From: an uncultured Sutterella sp. | GTDB lineage: Bacteria > Pseudomonadota > Gammaproteobacteria > Burkholderiales > Burkholderiaceae_F | Length of the DNA: 59,510 nt | NCBI GenBank assembly: GCA_905212345.1 | Contig: CAJMEC010000008.1 | Coordinates: forward strand, 1-59,510 | Direction: 5' to 3' | In this document: positions 32,976-42,131 of the stretch, one piece after another | How the letters are laid out: the number at the start of each line of letters is the position of its first letter | Numbering within the stretch: position 1 is the stretch's first letter | Made by a program: the position numbers and the translations under genes | Notes under the pieces: model-generated | Told to the model about the DNA's origin: nothing | Seen by the model: the letters and a program-made list of their open reading frames with translations, nothing else | Databases searched by the model: none

Positions 32976-33301
32976 AATTTTCTCCGCTTGTTTAATTTTT
33001 GTCATTGTCGTTTGGGGGATCCGCGGTTTTAATCTTGGGTTAACCCTTAGACAGCCCTCTATCATACAAGGCTCTAAGCTAAAAATAAGGCTTAAGGTAG
33101 AGATAAATAGCTATATTTTGTAAAGCTGTTACATATTGAAACACAATGACTCTTTAAATAGAGAAAAAAGGACTCACATCCGGTAGTGAAAGCGGTGGGT
33201 GAGCTTAAAAGAGCTGCACAGAACCGCAGATGATTGCTCGAGGCCGAAGCCCCCAGAAAAACAGAGCTTCGCCTTCGATGAGAAGAATTGAGGAGTTTGA
33301 G
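32976..33301. other. Intergenic region between the XRE gene and hsp20
   Basis: About 325 AT-rich bases that must hold the divergent promoters. A TTGAAA at 33136-33141 is a possible -35, but no good -10 pairs with it. I see no convincing sigma32 consensus. The hsp20 ribosome binding site (GAGGAG, before ATG 33302) is fully exposed in simple folding by eye. Confidence 0.3.
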
Positions 33302-33754
33302 ATGTTGTTTCCGACTGTTTATGGTGAAAACCTTTTTGATGATTTAGACAATATGTTTGGTTTGACTTCTTACGAAGGAGAAGGCAAACGCGATCCGCTT
33401 TTTGGCAAGAACGCTTCCCGTATTATGAAGACCGATATTCGAGAAACGGACGCAAGCTACGAGTTGGATATTGATCTGCCGGGTTTTAAGAAAGAAGATA
33501 TTCAAGCCCATTTGAAGGAAGGTTATTTGACGATTACGGCTCAAAAGGGCTTGGAACGTGATCAAAAAGAAGAAAAGACAGGCCGTTATATTCGCCGTGA
33601 ACGCTACAGCGGTTCTTGCTCAAGAAGCTTCTATGTGGGTGAACATATTCGCGAAGAAGATATTGATGCCAAGTTTGAAAACGGTATTCTTCAGATCAGC
33701 GTTCCTAAGAAAGCACCTGAAGCACCCGTTCAAAAACAAATTGCCATTAAATAA
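33302..33754 (+). CDS. Small heat-shock protein Hsp20
   Basis: Alpha-crystallin-type holding chaperone of 150 residues. The domain starts around SRIMKTDIRETDASYELDIDLPG. It continues with EDIQAHLKEGYLTITAQK and ends with FENGILQISVPKKAPEA, the conserved GILxxxxPK motif. ATG 33302 has GAGGAG six bases upstream; an upstream in-frame ATG would give an unusual 24-residue leader. Likely induced by heat or protein stress. Confidence 0.93.
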   Translation: MLFPTVYGENLFDDLDNMFGLTSYEGEGKRDPLFGKNASRIMKTDIRETDASYELDIDLPGFKKEDIQAHLKEGYLTITAQKGLERDQKEEKTGRYIRRERYSGSCSRSFYVGEHIREEDIDAKFENGILQISVPKKAPEAPVQKQIAIK

Positions 33755-33803
33755 CAAAAATAAAAATTGTTTTTAGCCTGCTTGAGGCCTAAAAAAACAA
33801 AGC

Positions 33804-33842
33804 AACCCGTGCGAAGTGACCGATTCGCACGGGTTTATTTTT
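33804..33842 (+). terminator. Terminator after hsp20
   Basis: A perfect 12-bp stem (AACCCGTGCGAA / TTCGCACGGGTT) with an 8-base loop is followed by TATTTTT. Confidence 0.9.
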
Positions 33843-33899
33843 GCAGAAAGCAAAAAAAGTCTTTTTACGCGCTGCTTTAGTGCTATCTTAGAAATAAGA

Positions 33900-33927
33900 C
33901 GTTCATGACTTTGTCATATTCGTTCTT
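33900..33927 (+). promoter_or_regulatory. Pho-box-like tandem repeat upstream of ppk1
   Basis: CGTTCAT, GACT, TTGTCAT and then CGTTCTT occur at about 11-base spacing. This resembles the PhoB box (CTGTCAT heptamers with 4-base spacers). It lies about 50-80 bases before ppk1, where a Pho-controlled promoter would sit. Two to three mismatches make it tentative. Confidence 0.35.
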
Positions 33928-33978
33928 CAAAATAATGGGTTAAACCGGATGGGGTCTTTTTATTTTGGAGAAATTTTA

Positions 33979-36297
33979 ATGGGCAAAGCGGATGTTTCGG
34001 CAATGACTGCGACAGAGGGTCAGGGGGATGCTTCTGTCGTTTTAAAAGTAGGTGACAAGGTGGACAATACTAATACCGAGAATAAAACATCGGCTGTAAA
34101 GGCCGCTCCCGCAAAGAAAACAACAACCGCAGCCAAGCGTACTCGCAGAAGCGCCACTCAAAAGAAAACAAGATCAATCCCTGAAATTAAAGCGGGCAAA
34201 CCCATTGATGTAACCAATCCCGAGTTTTATCTCAATCGTGAGATCAATTGGATCGATTTTGACCGCAAGGTGCTGGAACAGGCTGAAGATAAATCTGTGC
34301 CGCTTCTTGAACGGGTGAAGTTTTTATCCATTTTCTTTAACAATTTGGATGAATTCTTCATGGTTCGTGTCGCTAACGTTTGGAAACAGGTGCAAAGTGG
34401 GGCAGAAGCAACCGGTGCGGACAAACTTCCTCCTAGACGTCAATTGTCTGAGATCGGCCGTCGCGTACGGGAATTAACTGAAGAAGCAGAAGAGCTTTGG
34501 AAAAAGGATCTATTGCCCGAGTTAGCCAAGCAATCCATCCGCATTGTGGATTACGCGGATTTGCCCCAGAAAAAACGAGAAATCTTAAGTGATTATTTTG
34601 ATCACGAGATTTTCCCGATTTTGACCCCTCAGGCAATTGACTCCGGTCACCCGTTCCCGCTTGTCTCGAACACCAGCATCAATTTCATCATTGAACTGGT
34701 GAGCGAAAAAAATAAAAATGATATTCGCTATGCACGCTTAAAGTGTCCCAATAATGTGCCGCGTTTCCTTTATTTGCCGAAGGGTAAGGAAGACGTTAAT
34801 GCTAAGTTGGCCTATGACTCAAGCTATAGCGAGGTCAATGTTGTTTTAGTTGAAGACTTGATAGAAGAGTGCATGGAACGACTTTTCCCGGGCTACAAAG
34901 TAAACGCAGCGGGACAATTCCGAATCACTCGCAACACGGACGGTGAAATTGAAGAAGACGAAGCCGATGATCTTTTAGCGGCAGTTCGTGATTATGTTGA
35001 TCAGCGACGTTTTGGCGACATTGTGCGCGTTGAAATGGGCCGCGGCATGCCTGTTCGCTTGGCGGATCTTTTGATTGAGCACCTTGAAGTGAAACCTCAT
35101 CAGATCTACAAGCAAAAGATTCCGCTTGCTTTCTCTGAATTTATGAGTTTAGGTTGCATTGACCGGCCAAAGCTTCAGTACAAAGCCGATCCCACAAAGT
35201 TAGCTAAAGAACTTGATGGAGAACGCGATTGCTTTGAAGCGATTAAAAAGCGTGATGTAGTGCTCTACCACCCCTACGATCGCTTCCAAGCGGTTTTGAA
35301 TTTTATTGATCAGGCTGCTCGCGATCCCAAAGTTGTCGCCATTAAACAAACGCTTTACCGCTGTGGTAGTGATTCACCTGTTATCCGCAGTTTGCTCGAG
35401 GCCCGTCGTCGCGGTAAACAAGTAACTGCTGTCGTGGAGTTGAAAGCCCGTTTTGATGAAGAGCGCAATATCAATTGGGCCGAAGAGTTGGAACGCGCGG
35501 GAGTGAACGTTGTCTACGGTTTCGTTGGCTTAAAGATTCATGCGAAGCTTTGTCTGGTCGTGCGCCGTGAAGAAGGTGGCATTAAGCGCTATGTTCATAT
35601 TGGCACAGGTAACTACAATGCCTCGTCGGCTAAGATTTACACTGATTTGGGATTGATTACTGCCGATGAAGCGATTTGCGCCGATGTGACCGACCTTTTT
35701 AACGTGATGACCGGTTGTGGCGATATTTCCACGTACAGGAAATTATTCGTTTCGCCTAAGAGCCTTCGTCCGTCCATCACCAAGTTGATTCAGGAGGAAG
35801 TGGCTCTGCATCGTGAGCACGGTAACGGTCACATCATGATCAAGTGCAATCAATTGGTTGATGGGGAAATCATTGCCGAACTCTATAAGGCCAGTATTGC
35901 CGGCGTGAAAATTGAATGCATCGTTCGCGGTATTTGCTGTCTGCGCCCGGGTATTCCCGGTTTGTCGGAAAATATTTCCGTTAAGTCCATTGTGGGCCGC
36001 TACTTGGAGCACGCCCGTGTGTATTGGTTCAATCACAATGGGGACGAGCGGATGTATATTGGGAGCGCCGATATGATGAGCCGCAACTTAAATGGCCGTA
36101 TTGAAGTGCTTACACCGATTAATCACGAAAAGATCCGCCGCAACATCATGAATAACATCATGCGGTTGCAGTTGGCCGATACGGAGCAGTCCTGGATTAT
36201 GGGACCAACAGGCGAGTATAAGCGCTTTGTGCGTCCGAAAGGCATGAAGAAAGTGGACGCTCAGAACGCCCAAAATCATTTAAAGAGTCTGTATTAA
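33979..36297 (+). CDS. ppk1: Polyphosphate kinase 1
   Basis: Makes polyphosphate from ATP at the membrane or cytoplasm. The 772-residue protein starts at ATG 33979 with TTGGAG upstream. The core begins with FYLNREINWIDFDRKVLEQA near residue 83. It contains the phosphorylated-histidine region KIHAKLCLV, GTGNYNASSA, and a second motif around RMYIGSADMMSRNL. The first 80 residues are an extra arm, rich in Lys, Ala, Thr and Arg (for example APAKKTTTAAKRTRRSA), not present in the enterobacterial enzyme. ppx follows two bases after the stop. Confidence 0.95.
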   Translation: MGKADVSAMTATEGQGDASVVLKVGDKVDNTNTENKTSAVKAAPAKKTTTAAKRTRRSATQKKTRSIPEIKAGKPIDVTNPEFYLNREINWIDFDRKVLEQAEDKSVPLLERVKFLSIFFNNLDEFFMVRVANVWKQVQSGAEATGADKLPPRRQLSEIGRRVRELTEEAEELWKKDLLPELAKQSIRIVDYADLPQKKREILSDYFDHEIFPILTPQAIDSGHPFPLVSNTSINFIIELVSEKNKNDIRYARLKCPNNVPRFLYLPKGKEDVNAKLAYDSSYSEVNVVLVEDLIEECMERLFPGYKVNAAGQFRITRNTDGEIEEDEADDLLAAVRDYVDQRRFGDIVRVEMGRGMPVRLADLLIEHLEVKPHQIYKQKIPLAFSEFMSLGCIDRPKLQYKADPTKLAKELDGERDCFEAIKKRDVVLYHPYDRFQAVLNFIDQAARDPKVVAIKQTLYRCGSDSPVIRSLLEARRRGKQVTAVVELKARFDEERNINWAEELERAGVNVVYGFVGLKIHAKLCLVVRREEGGIKRYVHIGTGNYNASSAKIYTDLGLITADEAICADVTDLFNVMTGCGDISTYRKLFVSPKSLRPSITKLIQEEVALHREHGNGHIMIKCNQLVDGEIIAELYKASIAGVKIECIVRGICCLRPGIPGLSENISVKSIVGRYLEHARVYWFNHNGDERMYIGSADMMSRNLNGRIEVLTPINHEKIRRNIMNNIMRLQLADTEQSWIMGPTGEYKRFVRPKGMKKVDAQNAQNHLKSLY

Positions 36298-36299
36298 CC

Positions 36300-37958
36300 A
36301 TGGCGAGTACCAATCACCAGTATTTGAACTTGGCCGAGGAATCGGCCAAGTCGCAAGAGCGCGGCTTTGTTCGCCCCAATCCGACCGTCACCCGTGTGGG
36401 TTTTATTGATTTGGGCAGTAATTCCTCACGATTGACCGTTGTGGAATTTGACCGAAGGGGACGTGTGACGGTTTTAAATCGCGTCAAAAGTATGGTTCGG
36501 TTGGGCGAAGGGGCGTTTGAAACCAAAGTGCTTCAGCCCGAAGCCATGGACAGAGCTTTAGCCTGTTTGGTGGAGTTCGCTGAAATTTGCCGCTCATACG
36601 GGGTGACCGAGGTGGTGGCGGTTGGTACAGCCGCTTTGCGTGTGGCTCAAAACAGTATTGACTTTGTCAATAGAGTTAAAGAACGCACGGGGTTTGACCT
36701 GCAGGTTATCTCTGGGGATGAGGAAGCGCGTTTGATTCGGGTCGGCATCTGGGATTCACTTCCCAAGACTAAGGACTCGTTCCTTTTTATCGATATCGGT
36801 GGCGGCAGCACCGAAGTCTCGGTTTCCTCTCGTGACAAGATCTATTTTCTGGAGTCCTTAAATATCGGTTGCGTGATGATGACCGATGCATTTAAGGGCA
36901 ACGCTCAGGGCAAAATTTCTTCGGGTATTTTTGCCAAAATGCAGCAAAGAGCTCAGGAGAAAATTCAGCACATACTGAAAAAAACCGAACGCTCACGTTT
37001 TAAGGCTGCGATTGCAAGCTCTGGGACTGCTCAAGCGCTTTTGAATTTAGCTCAAGCCAAGTTTGGTGAGGCCGGCGGCTTTGCTCAAAAAGAAGCCGGC
37101 ATTGAATTAAAGCGCTCGCAAATTGCCGCATTGGCTAAGTCCCTGTCACAAATGACCTCGGCCGAGCGGGAAAAACTACCGGGTTTAAGCCCCGCCCGTG
37201 CGCAGGTGATTGTGGGGGGAGCGGCGATTTTACTGACCATTTTGCAGACATTGGACTTATCCAGTGTTTACGTCACGCCCAATAACCTGCAAGACGGCCA
37301 GGTGGTTGACTATATTGAGCGTCATTTTGAGCGTGATGGGAAAAAAGAAAATTATTGGCGAAAGAAAAGCGTTAAGCGCCTAGCCAAGCACTATCACTGT
37401 GAAAAAGCACATGCCAAGCACATGGGCGAAGTGGCTCTGAACTTATTTGAGCAGGCTCAAAAACTAAAACTTTGCGAAAGCCACCCAGGGTTGTCCGAGT
37501 TGATCGGTTACGCAGCCAGACTTCACGATATTGGGATTGCGATTTCGTACGATAAGCACTACATGCATGGCGCGTACTTAGTTCGCTATTGCCCGTTGTT
37601 AGGTTTTACCGAGCAAGAAGTGCTCACCATGGCCCGTTTGGTTTTCTGGCACTCTCGTCCGAGCAGTGAATTGCCTGCATTCCTACAAGGAGCGCCAGCC
37701 ACAAAGGCACAGAAGTGGGCCGCGGTCTGTCTTTTCATCGCAGAAAACCTTGATCGCACGCACCGTTCGTTAGCCAAGAGTCTGAAGCTTGTGAAAAATG
37801 GCAACACTCTCACCATTGAGGTGCTGTTGGCTTCGCCCGCACCTCTTGAGCAGGCCTCGATTGAAAAAATTCGCAAGCAAATTAAACGCGTATTGGGAGT
37901 GGCGATTGATTTTCGCTTCACGATCGAAGACCGTGAGTTGGAAATCATTGGACTTTAA
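36300..37958 (+). CDS. ppx: Exopolyphosphatase (Ppx/GppA family)
   Basis: Releases phosphate from polyphosphate ends. The 552-residue protein contains GFIDLGSNSSRLTVVEFD and FIDIGGGSTEVSV, the two phosphate-binding ATPase-fold motifs, and VAVGTAALRVAQNS. The C-terminal half carries an HD-type domain (LHDIGIAISYDKHYMHGAYL). It is coupled to ppk1 with two bases between, so synthesis and breakdown of polyphosphate are encoded by one operon. Confidence 0.93.
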   Translation: MASTNHQYLNLAEESAKSQERGFVRPNPTVTRVGFIDLGSNSSRLTVVEFDRRGRVTVLNRVKSMVRLGEGAFETKVLQPEAMDRALACLVEFAEICRSYGVTEVVAVGTAALRVAQNSIDFVNRVKERTGFDLQVISGDEEARLIRVGIWDSLPKTKDSFLFIDIGGGSTEVSVSSRDKIYFLESLNIGCVMMTDAFKGNAQGKISSGIFAKMQQRAQEKIQHILKKTERSRFKAAIASSGTAQALLNLAQAKFGEAGGFAQKEAGIELKRSQIAALAKSLSQMTSAEREKLPGLSPARAQVIVGGAAILLTILQTLDLSSVYVTPNNLQDGQVVDYIERHFERDGKKENYWRKKSVKRLAKHYHCEKAHAKHMGEVALNLFEQAQKLKLCESHPGLSELIGYAARLHDIGIAISYDKHYMHGAYLVRYCPLLGFTEQEVLTMARLVFWHSRPSSELPAFLQGAPATKAQKWAAVCLFIAENLDRTHRSLAKSLKLVKNGNTLTIEVLLASPAPLEQASIEKIRKQIKRVLGVAIDFRFTIEDRELEIIGL

Positions 37959-38014
37959 TGTTAGGTCTAAGCTTTAAACTCATGATCTGAGAATGACTAT
38001 TGTCTTATCTTTAT

Positions 38015-38048
38015 GCGGCTTAGGTGCACAATCATCTAAGCCGCTTTT
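38015..38048 (+). terminator. Terminator between ppx and the ABC operon
   Basis: GCGGCTTAG (38015-38023) pairs with CTAAGCCGC (38036-38044), followed by TTTT. It separates two convergent operons. Confidence 0.7.
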
Positions 38049-38077
38049 CGTTATGCTCTAAAAAGTCAGCTTCAGCT

Positions 38078-39103
38078 TTAATTTCCAATCGCATGACAAG
38101 CAACGCGCACCGTTTCTCCTTCAATCACAATATTTCGCAACAGAGGCTTTTCTTTTTTGCATCGATCACAGGCAATAGGGCATCTCGGATGAAACGCGCA
38201 GCCCGTTGGAGGATTGAGGGGATTAGGAACTTCTCCCTTAACCGGAATACGAGGTTTGCCGGTCATTTTCATGTCCGGAATCGCGTCCAAAAGCATTTTG
38301 GTGTACGGATGCTGCGGGGACTTAAAAAGTAGTTTTTTAGGAGCTAATTCCACCAAACGTCCAAGGTACATCACGCCGACGCGATCGGAAATGTGATGCA
38401 CGACGGAGAGGTTGTGGGAAATAAAAAGATAAGTCAGTCCGACCTTCTTTTGAACCGAAAGCATCAAATTAAGAATTTGTGCCTGAACGGATACATCCAA
38501 GGCCGAAGTCGGCTCATCACAGATTAAAAAGTCAGGATTACTTGCCAGGGCTCGGGCAATGGAGATACGCTGCCGTTGTCCGCCGGAGAATTGATGCGGA
38601 TATTTATCGGCGTCCTCAGGATTTAATTTCACCAGACTCATTAATTCATTAACACGGTCATCAATGGCCTTTTGATCTGTCAAAAGTTTTTGCACGCAAA
38701 TCGGTTCGGCAATGATGTCGCGCACGCGCCAGCGGGGATTCAAGCTTGCGTACGGATCCTGAAAAATCATATTGATGCGCCGTCTGAGACTTTTTGCGAG
38801 GGCACTCTCTTTTTTGTTATAAAGCGTGGAAAGATCAATACCATCAACGGTAACAGAGCCAAAAGACGGTTCGTAGAGACCACAAAGCAGTTTAGCCGTT
38901 GTGCTTTTCCCACAGCCGGACTCTCCAACTAAAGACAAGATCTCACCGCGATAGATATCAAAACTGACATCATCGACTGCTGTCAACGTCATTTTTGGCG
39001 AATGGTTAACTAGACGTGTAAGCCAAGGCTCGGAGACATCAAATTGTTTGGTGAGGTGTTTTACGTGAACTAAAACTGCATCTGTTTTTTGAGTATCAGT
39101 CAT
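38078..39103 (-). CDS. Oligopeptide ABC transporter, ATP-binding protein (DppF/OppF-like)
   Basis: Second ATPase of a peptide importer, 341 residues. Walker A GESGCGKST, ABC signature FSGGQRQRISIARALA, Walker B LICDEPTSALD and a downstream HISDRVGVMYLGRLVE are present. The C-terminal domain has a cysteine-rich CAFHPRCPIACDRC motif, typical of this family. A GGAGAA ribosome binding site precedes ATG 39103, and the gene starts one base from the end of the partner ATPase. It is last in the operon. Confidence 0.92.
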   Translation of the reverse strand: MTDTQKTDAVLVHVKHLTKQFDVSEPWLTRLVNHSPKMTLTAVDDVSFDIYRGEILSLVGESGCGKSTTAKLLCGLYEPSFGSVTVDGIDLSTLYNKKESALAKSLRRRINMIFQDPYASLNPRWRVRDIIAEPICVQKLLTDQKAIDDRVNELMSLVKLNPEDADKYPHQFSGGQRQRISIARALASNPDFLICDEPTSALDVSVQAQILNLMLSVQKKVGLTYLFISHNLSVVHHISDRVGVMYLGRLVELAPKKLLFKSPQHPYTKMLLDAIPDMKMTGKPRIPVKGEVPNPLNPPTGCAFHPRCPIACDRCKKEKPLLRNIVIEGETVRVACHAIGN

Positions 39104-39104
39104 C

Positions 39105-40091
39105 TTATTCTCCTGTCTCTTTACCGTTTTGCATTAACCAGCAAGCCACTTGATGGTTGGGGGCTACTGCGACTAAGTGAGGTCGAAGCTGAGAGCATTT
39201 TTCGCATTTATTGGGACAGCGGTCGTGGAAAGCGCAACCAGCCGGAATATTGGCGAGGTTGGGCATCGCTCCGTCAATTTGATGTAAAAATTCAGTGGTT
39301 TCATTCATATCCGGAATAGCCGCCATCAGTCCCTTGGTATAAGGATGTTTGGGGTTATGCAAGACTTCCGCCACAGGACCGATTTCAACAATGCGGCCGG
39401 AGTACATGACCGCCACCCGGTTAGCTGTTTCAGCAATCACCCCCATATCATGCGTCACCAAAAGAATGCCCGATCCCGATTCTTTGGCAAGGCGTTTCAA
39501 TAACTCGATAATTTGAGCCTGTACAGAAACGTCAAGGGCGGTGGTGGGTTCATCGGCAATGATGAGTTTGGGTTTGGCGGCAAGAGCTAAGGCAATCACC
39601 ACCCGCTGACGCATTCCGCCCGAGAACTGATGGGGATACTGATTGATGCGTTTTTCCGGGGCGGGAATACCCGTTTGCGCCAAAAGTTCAATGGCACGCT
39701 CTTTGGCTTGGTGGGCATCAAGCGGCAAGTGTCTCATAATAGTTTCAACCAGTTGGTCGCCCACGGTCATCAAGGGATCCAAGGATGTGAGGGGATCTTG
39801 AAAGATCGCGCCGATCATCCGTCCTCTGACATGCGCCATTTGCGAGGCTTTGAGATTATCAATACGGTGGCCAGCAACGAACACCTCGCCGCCTGCGATA
39901 TGGCCCGGGGGCTCCAATAGACCAATGATGGCAGCTCCGGTAAGCGATTTACCGGCCCCTGATTCGCCGACAAGACCTAAGATTTCGCCTTGAGCAATTT
40001 CAAAACTGACATCATCAACGGCGACTAGCAATCCCTTTCGAGTCGGAAATTCAATTCGCAGATGTTTGACTTCAAGTACATTGTCTGACAT
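39105..40091 (-). CDS. Oligopeptide ABC transporter, ATP-binding protein (DppD/OppD-like)
   Basis: First ATPase of the same importer, 328 residues. It has Walker A GESGAGKSL, signature FSGGMRQRVVIALALA, Walker B LIIADEPTTALD and the C-terminal GCAFHDRCPNKCEKC motif. It forms the nucleotide-binding heterodimer with the downstream ATPase. Ribosome binding site GGAG precedes ATG 40091, which is 13 bases after the permease gene. Confidence 0.92.
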   Translation of the reverse strand: MSDNVLEVKHLRIEFPTRKGLLVAVDDVSFEIAQGEILGLVGESGAGKSLTGAAIIGLLEPPGHIAGGEVFVAGHRIDNLKASQMAHVRGRMIGAIFQDPLTSLDPLMTVGDQLVETIMRHLPLDAHQAKERAIELLAQTGIPAPEKRINQYPHQFSGGMRQRVVIALALAAKPKLIIADEPTTALDVSVQAQIIELLKRLAKESGSGILLVTHDMGVIAETANRVAVMYSGRIVEIGPVAEVLHNPKHPYTKGLMAAIPDMNETTEFLHQIDGAMPNLANIPAGCAFHDRCPNKCEKCSQLRPHLVAVAPNHQVACWLMQNGKETGE

Positions 40092-40103
40092 GTTTTGAAC
40101 TCC

Positions 40104-41030
40104 TTAACGCAGTTTGGGGTTAAGCGCATCGCGCAGCCAATCACCTAATAAATTCACCGACAAAACCAGAGCAACCAGGGCAAGTCCTGGGAAGATGGTG
40201 ATCCACCACTCGCCAGAGAAAAGGAATTCGTTGCCGACACGGATTAAGGTGCCCAGTGATGGTGTGGTGGGCGGAACGCCCACACCTAAAAAAGAAAGCG
40301 TGGCTTCGGTGATGACAGCTGTTCCGACGTGAACGGTTGCGAGTACCAAAACCGAGCTCATGACGTTTGGCATTAAGTGCTTAAAGAGAATTCTGCAGGT
40401 GCCCGCGCCAATCAGTTTGGCAGCGCTCACATAATCTTTTTGCTTTTCGACTAAAGTCTGACCCCGAACCGTTCGCGCGTACTGCACCCAGCCCGAAAGG
40501 GTAATCGCCAAAATCAAAACGGGTTCTGCCAATTCGTCGTGCATTTGTTGCGAAAGACTGGCTCGGGCAATACCGTCAATTAAAAGCGCAATCAAAATAG
40601 CAGGGAAACTTAACATCACATCGCACACGCGCATGATGAATGCATCAAGCCTACCACCGACAAATCCAGAGATAAGTCCTAGGCAAACACCTAGAAGAAG
40701 CGAAAGCACGACGGAAATCAATCCGATCTTCAGTGACAGTCTCAGGCCGTAGAGCATGGTGGAAAAGAGGTCGCGTCCCTGATCATCAGTCCCTAACCAA
40801 TAACGGCTGTCGCCGCCATCAGACCAGGAAGGCGGCAGGTGGGCCGACATCAAATCAAGACTGGCTAGATCATACGGGTTAAAAGGAGCAACGCTTTGAG
40901 CAAAAAGAGCGCATGCCATTAAAAGCACCGTCACGATAAGTGCAATGACAGCCACGGGTGAATGACGAAAACTCCAGAAGAGATCACTTTCTTTAAAAGT
41001 GAATAAGGCTTGAACAATACGATTTCTCAT
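40104..41030 (-). CDS. Oligopeptide ABC transporter permease (DppC-like)
   Basis: Inner-membrane permease of 308 residues with about six helices. The C-terminal EAA-type loop reads EKQKDYVSAAKLIGAG, before the coupling segment LFKHLMPNVMSSVLVLATVH. N-terminal HSPVAVIALIV precedes the long periplasmic loop, and GTDDQGRDLFS is the standard DppC/OppC motif. It pairs with the DppB-like permease upstream. Confidence 0.92.
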   Translation of the reverse strand: MRNRIVQALFTFKESDLFWSFRHSPVAVIALIVTVLLMACALFAQSVAPFNPYDLASLDLMSAHLPPSWSDGGDSRYWLGTDDQGRDLFSTMLYGLRLSLKIGLISVVLSLLLGVCLGLISGFVGGRLDAFIMRVCDVMLSFPAILIALLIDGIARASLSQQMHDELAEPVLILAITLSGWVQYARTVRGQTLVEKQKDYVSAAKLIGAGTCRILFKHLMPNVMSSVLVLATVHVGTAVITEATLSFLGVGVPPTTPSLGTLIRVGNEFLFSGEWWITIFPGLALVALVLSVNLLGDWLRDALNPKLR

Positions 41031-41042
41031 GATGGCTTCCTC

Positions 41043-42023
41043 TTAGTGTTTTTTAGACAGACCGGGTTTAAGACGCGGATCGACCACGGTATAGAGCCAG
41101 TCAACGAGAAAGTTAATGAGTACAAACATGAGTGCAATCAGGCACAGGTAGGCAGTCATTACGGGGATGTCGGCAAATTGCACCGCTTGGATGAATAAAA
41201 GCCCCAGCCCTGGCCATTGAAAAACGGTTTCGGTAACGATGGAAAAGGCAATGATGCCGCCCAACTGTAATCCCACGATGGTGATGACCGGAATGAGCGT
41301 ATTTTTCAGGGCATGTTTAAAGTGCACAGAGCGTTCACTCAAACCACGCGCTCTGGCAAATTTAATGAAGTCGGAGCGCAATACTTCCAACATTTCAGCC
41401 CGCACCAAGCGTATGATGAGAGCCAGTTGAAACACAGACAGTGTCAAAGCCGGCAATATCAAATGAGCCCAACCGTCAGCGGTCAAAAGTCCGGTTGTCC
41501 ACCAGCCGATGCTGCTAACTTCGCCTCGGCCGTAACTGGGCAGCCAGCCCAACCAAACCGAGAAAACAAGAATGAACAAGATACCGATTAAAAAAGTGGG
41601 CAGACTGATTCCAACCAAAGAAAAGCCCATTAAGAAACGAGCCAGAAAGCTATCTCGGTAAATAGCAACTAAAACACCGAATGTGACGCCTAAAACGGTT
41701 GCGATCACAACACTGACCATGGCGAGCTCGAACGTTGCGGGGAAGCGATCCGCAATGAGTTCCGATACGGGAGTGGCTTGTCTTAAACTGATTCCAAAAT
41801 CAGCCGAGGCAGTGTTGGAAACGAAATGAAAGAACTGAACGTAGAAAGGATCGTTTAACCCCAGCGCCTCACGCAGTCGTTCGCGGTCAGCTTGAGTGGA
41901 TTCAATGCCGAGCATTTGAGAGACCGGATCCCCCACAAACTGAAAAAGTAAAAAGGCCACAAACGCTACGGTAAAAAGAACAACAGCTGCCTGAAAAAGA
42001 CGTCTGATAAAAAATTCCAACAT
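41043..42023 (-). CDS. Oligopeptide ABC transporter permease (DppB-like)
   Basis: Partner permease of 326 residues from ATG 42023, which starts with MLEFFIRRLFQAAVVLF like other DppB proteins. The in-frame extension to 42074 would add a poor 17-residue leader. It shows GDPVSQMLG, GLNDPFYVQFFHFV and the coupling segment RSDFIKFARARGLSER, and ends with NFLVDWLYTVVDPRLK. These are all standard for the family. Confidence 0.92.
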   Translation of the reverse strand: MLEFFIRRLFQAAVVLFTVAFVAFLLFQFVGDPVSQMLGIESTQADRERLREALGLNDPFYVQFFHFVSNTASADFGISLRQATPVSELIADRFPATFELAMVSVVIATVLGVTFGVLVAIYRDSFLARFLMGFSLVGISLPTFLIGILFILVFSVWLGWLPSYGRGEVSSIGWWTTGLLTADGWAHLILPALTLSVFQLALIIRLVRAEMLEVLRSDFIKFARARGLSERSVHFKHALKNTLIPVITIVGLQLGGIIAFSIVTETVFQWPGLGLLFIQAVQFADIPVMTAYLCLIALMFVLINFLVDWLYTVVDPRLKPGLSKKH

Positions 42024-42131
42024 GATGAATTCTCGAAAAAGTTTGCAAAACGCCGAAGCACTCATAGGCGACAACCTTTAAGGCTATCGCCCGAGCAGCT
42101 CCGACTACTTTGAGATACGCTTATTAATCGA

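Noticed and set aside
33235..33301. ROSE-type RNA thermometer upstream of hsp20
   Set aside because: A TTGCT stretch is present, but it is about 50 bases from the ribosome binding site and does not form the short SD-closing hairpin by eye.
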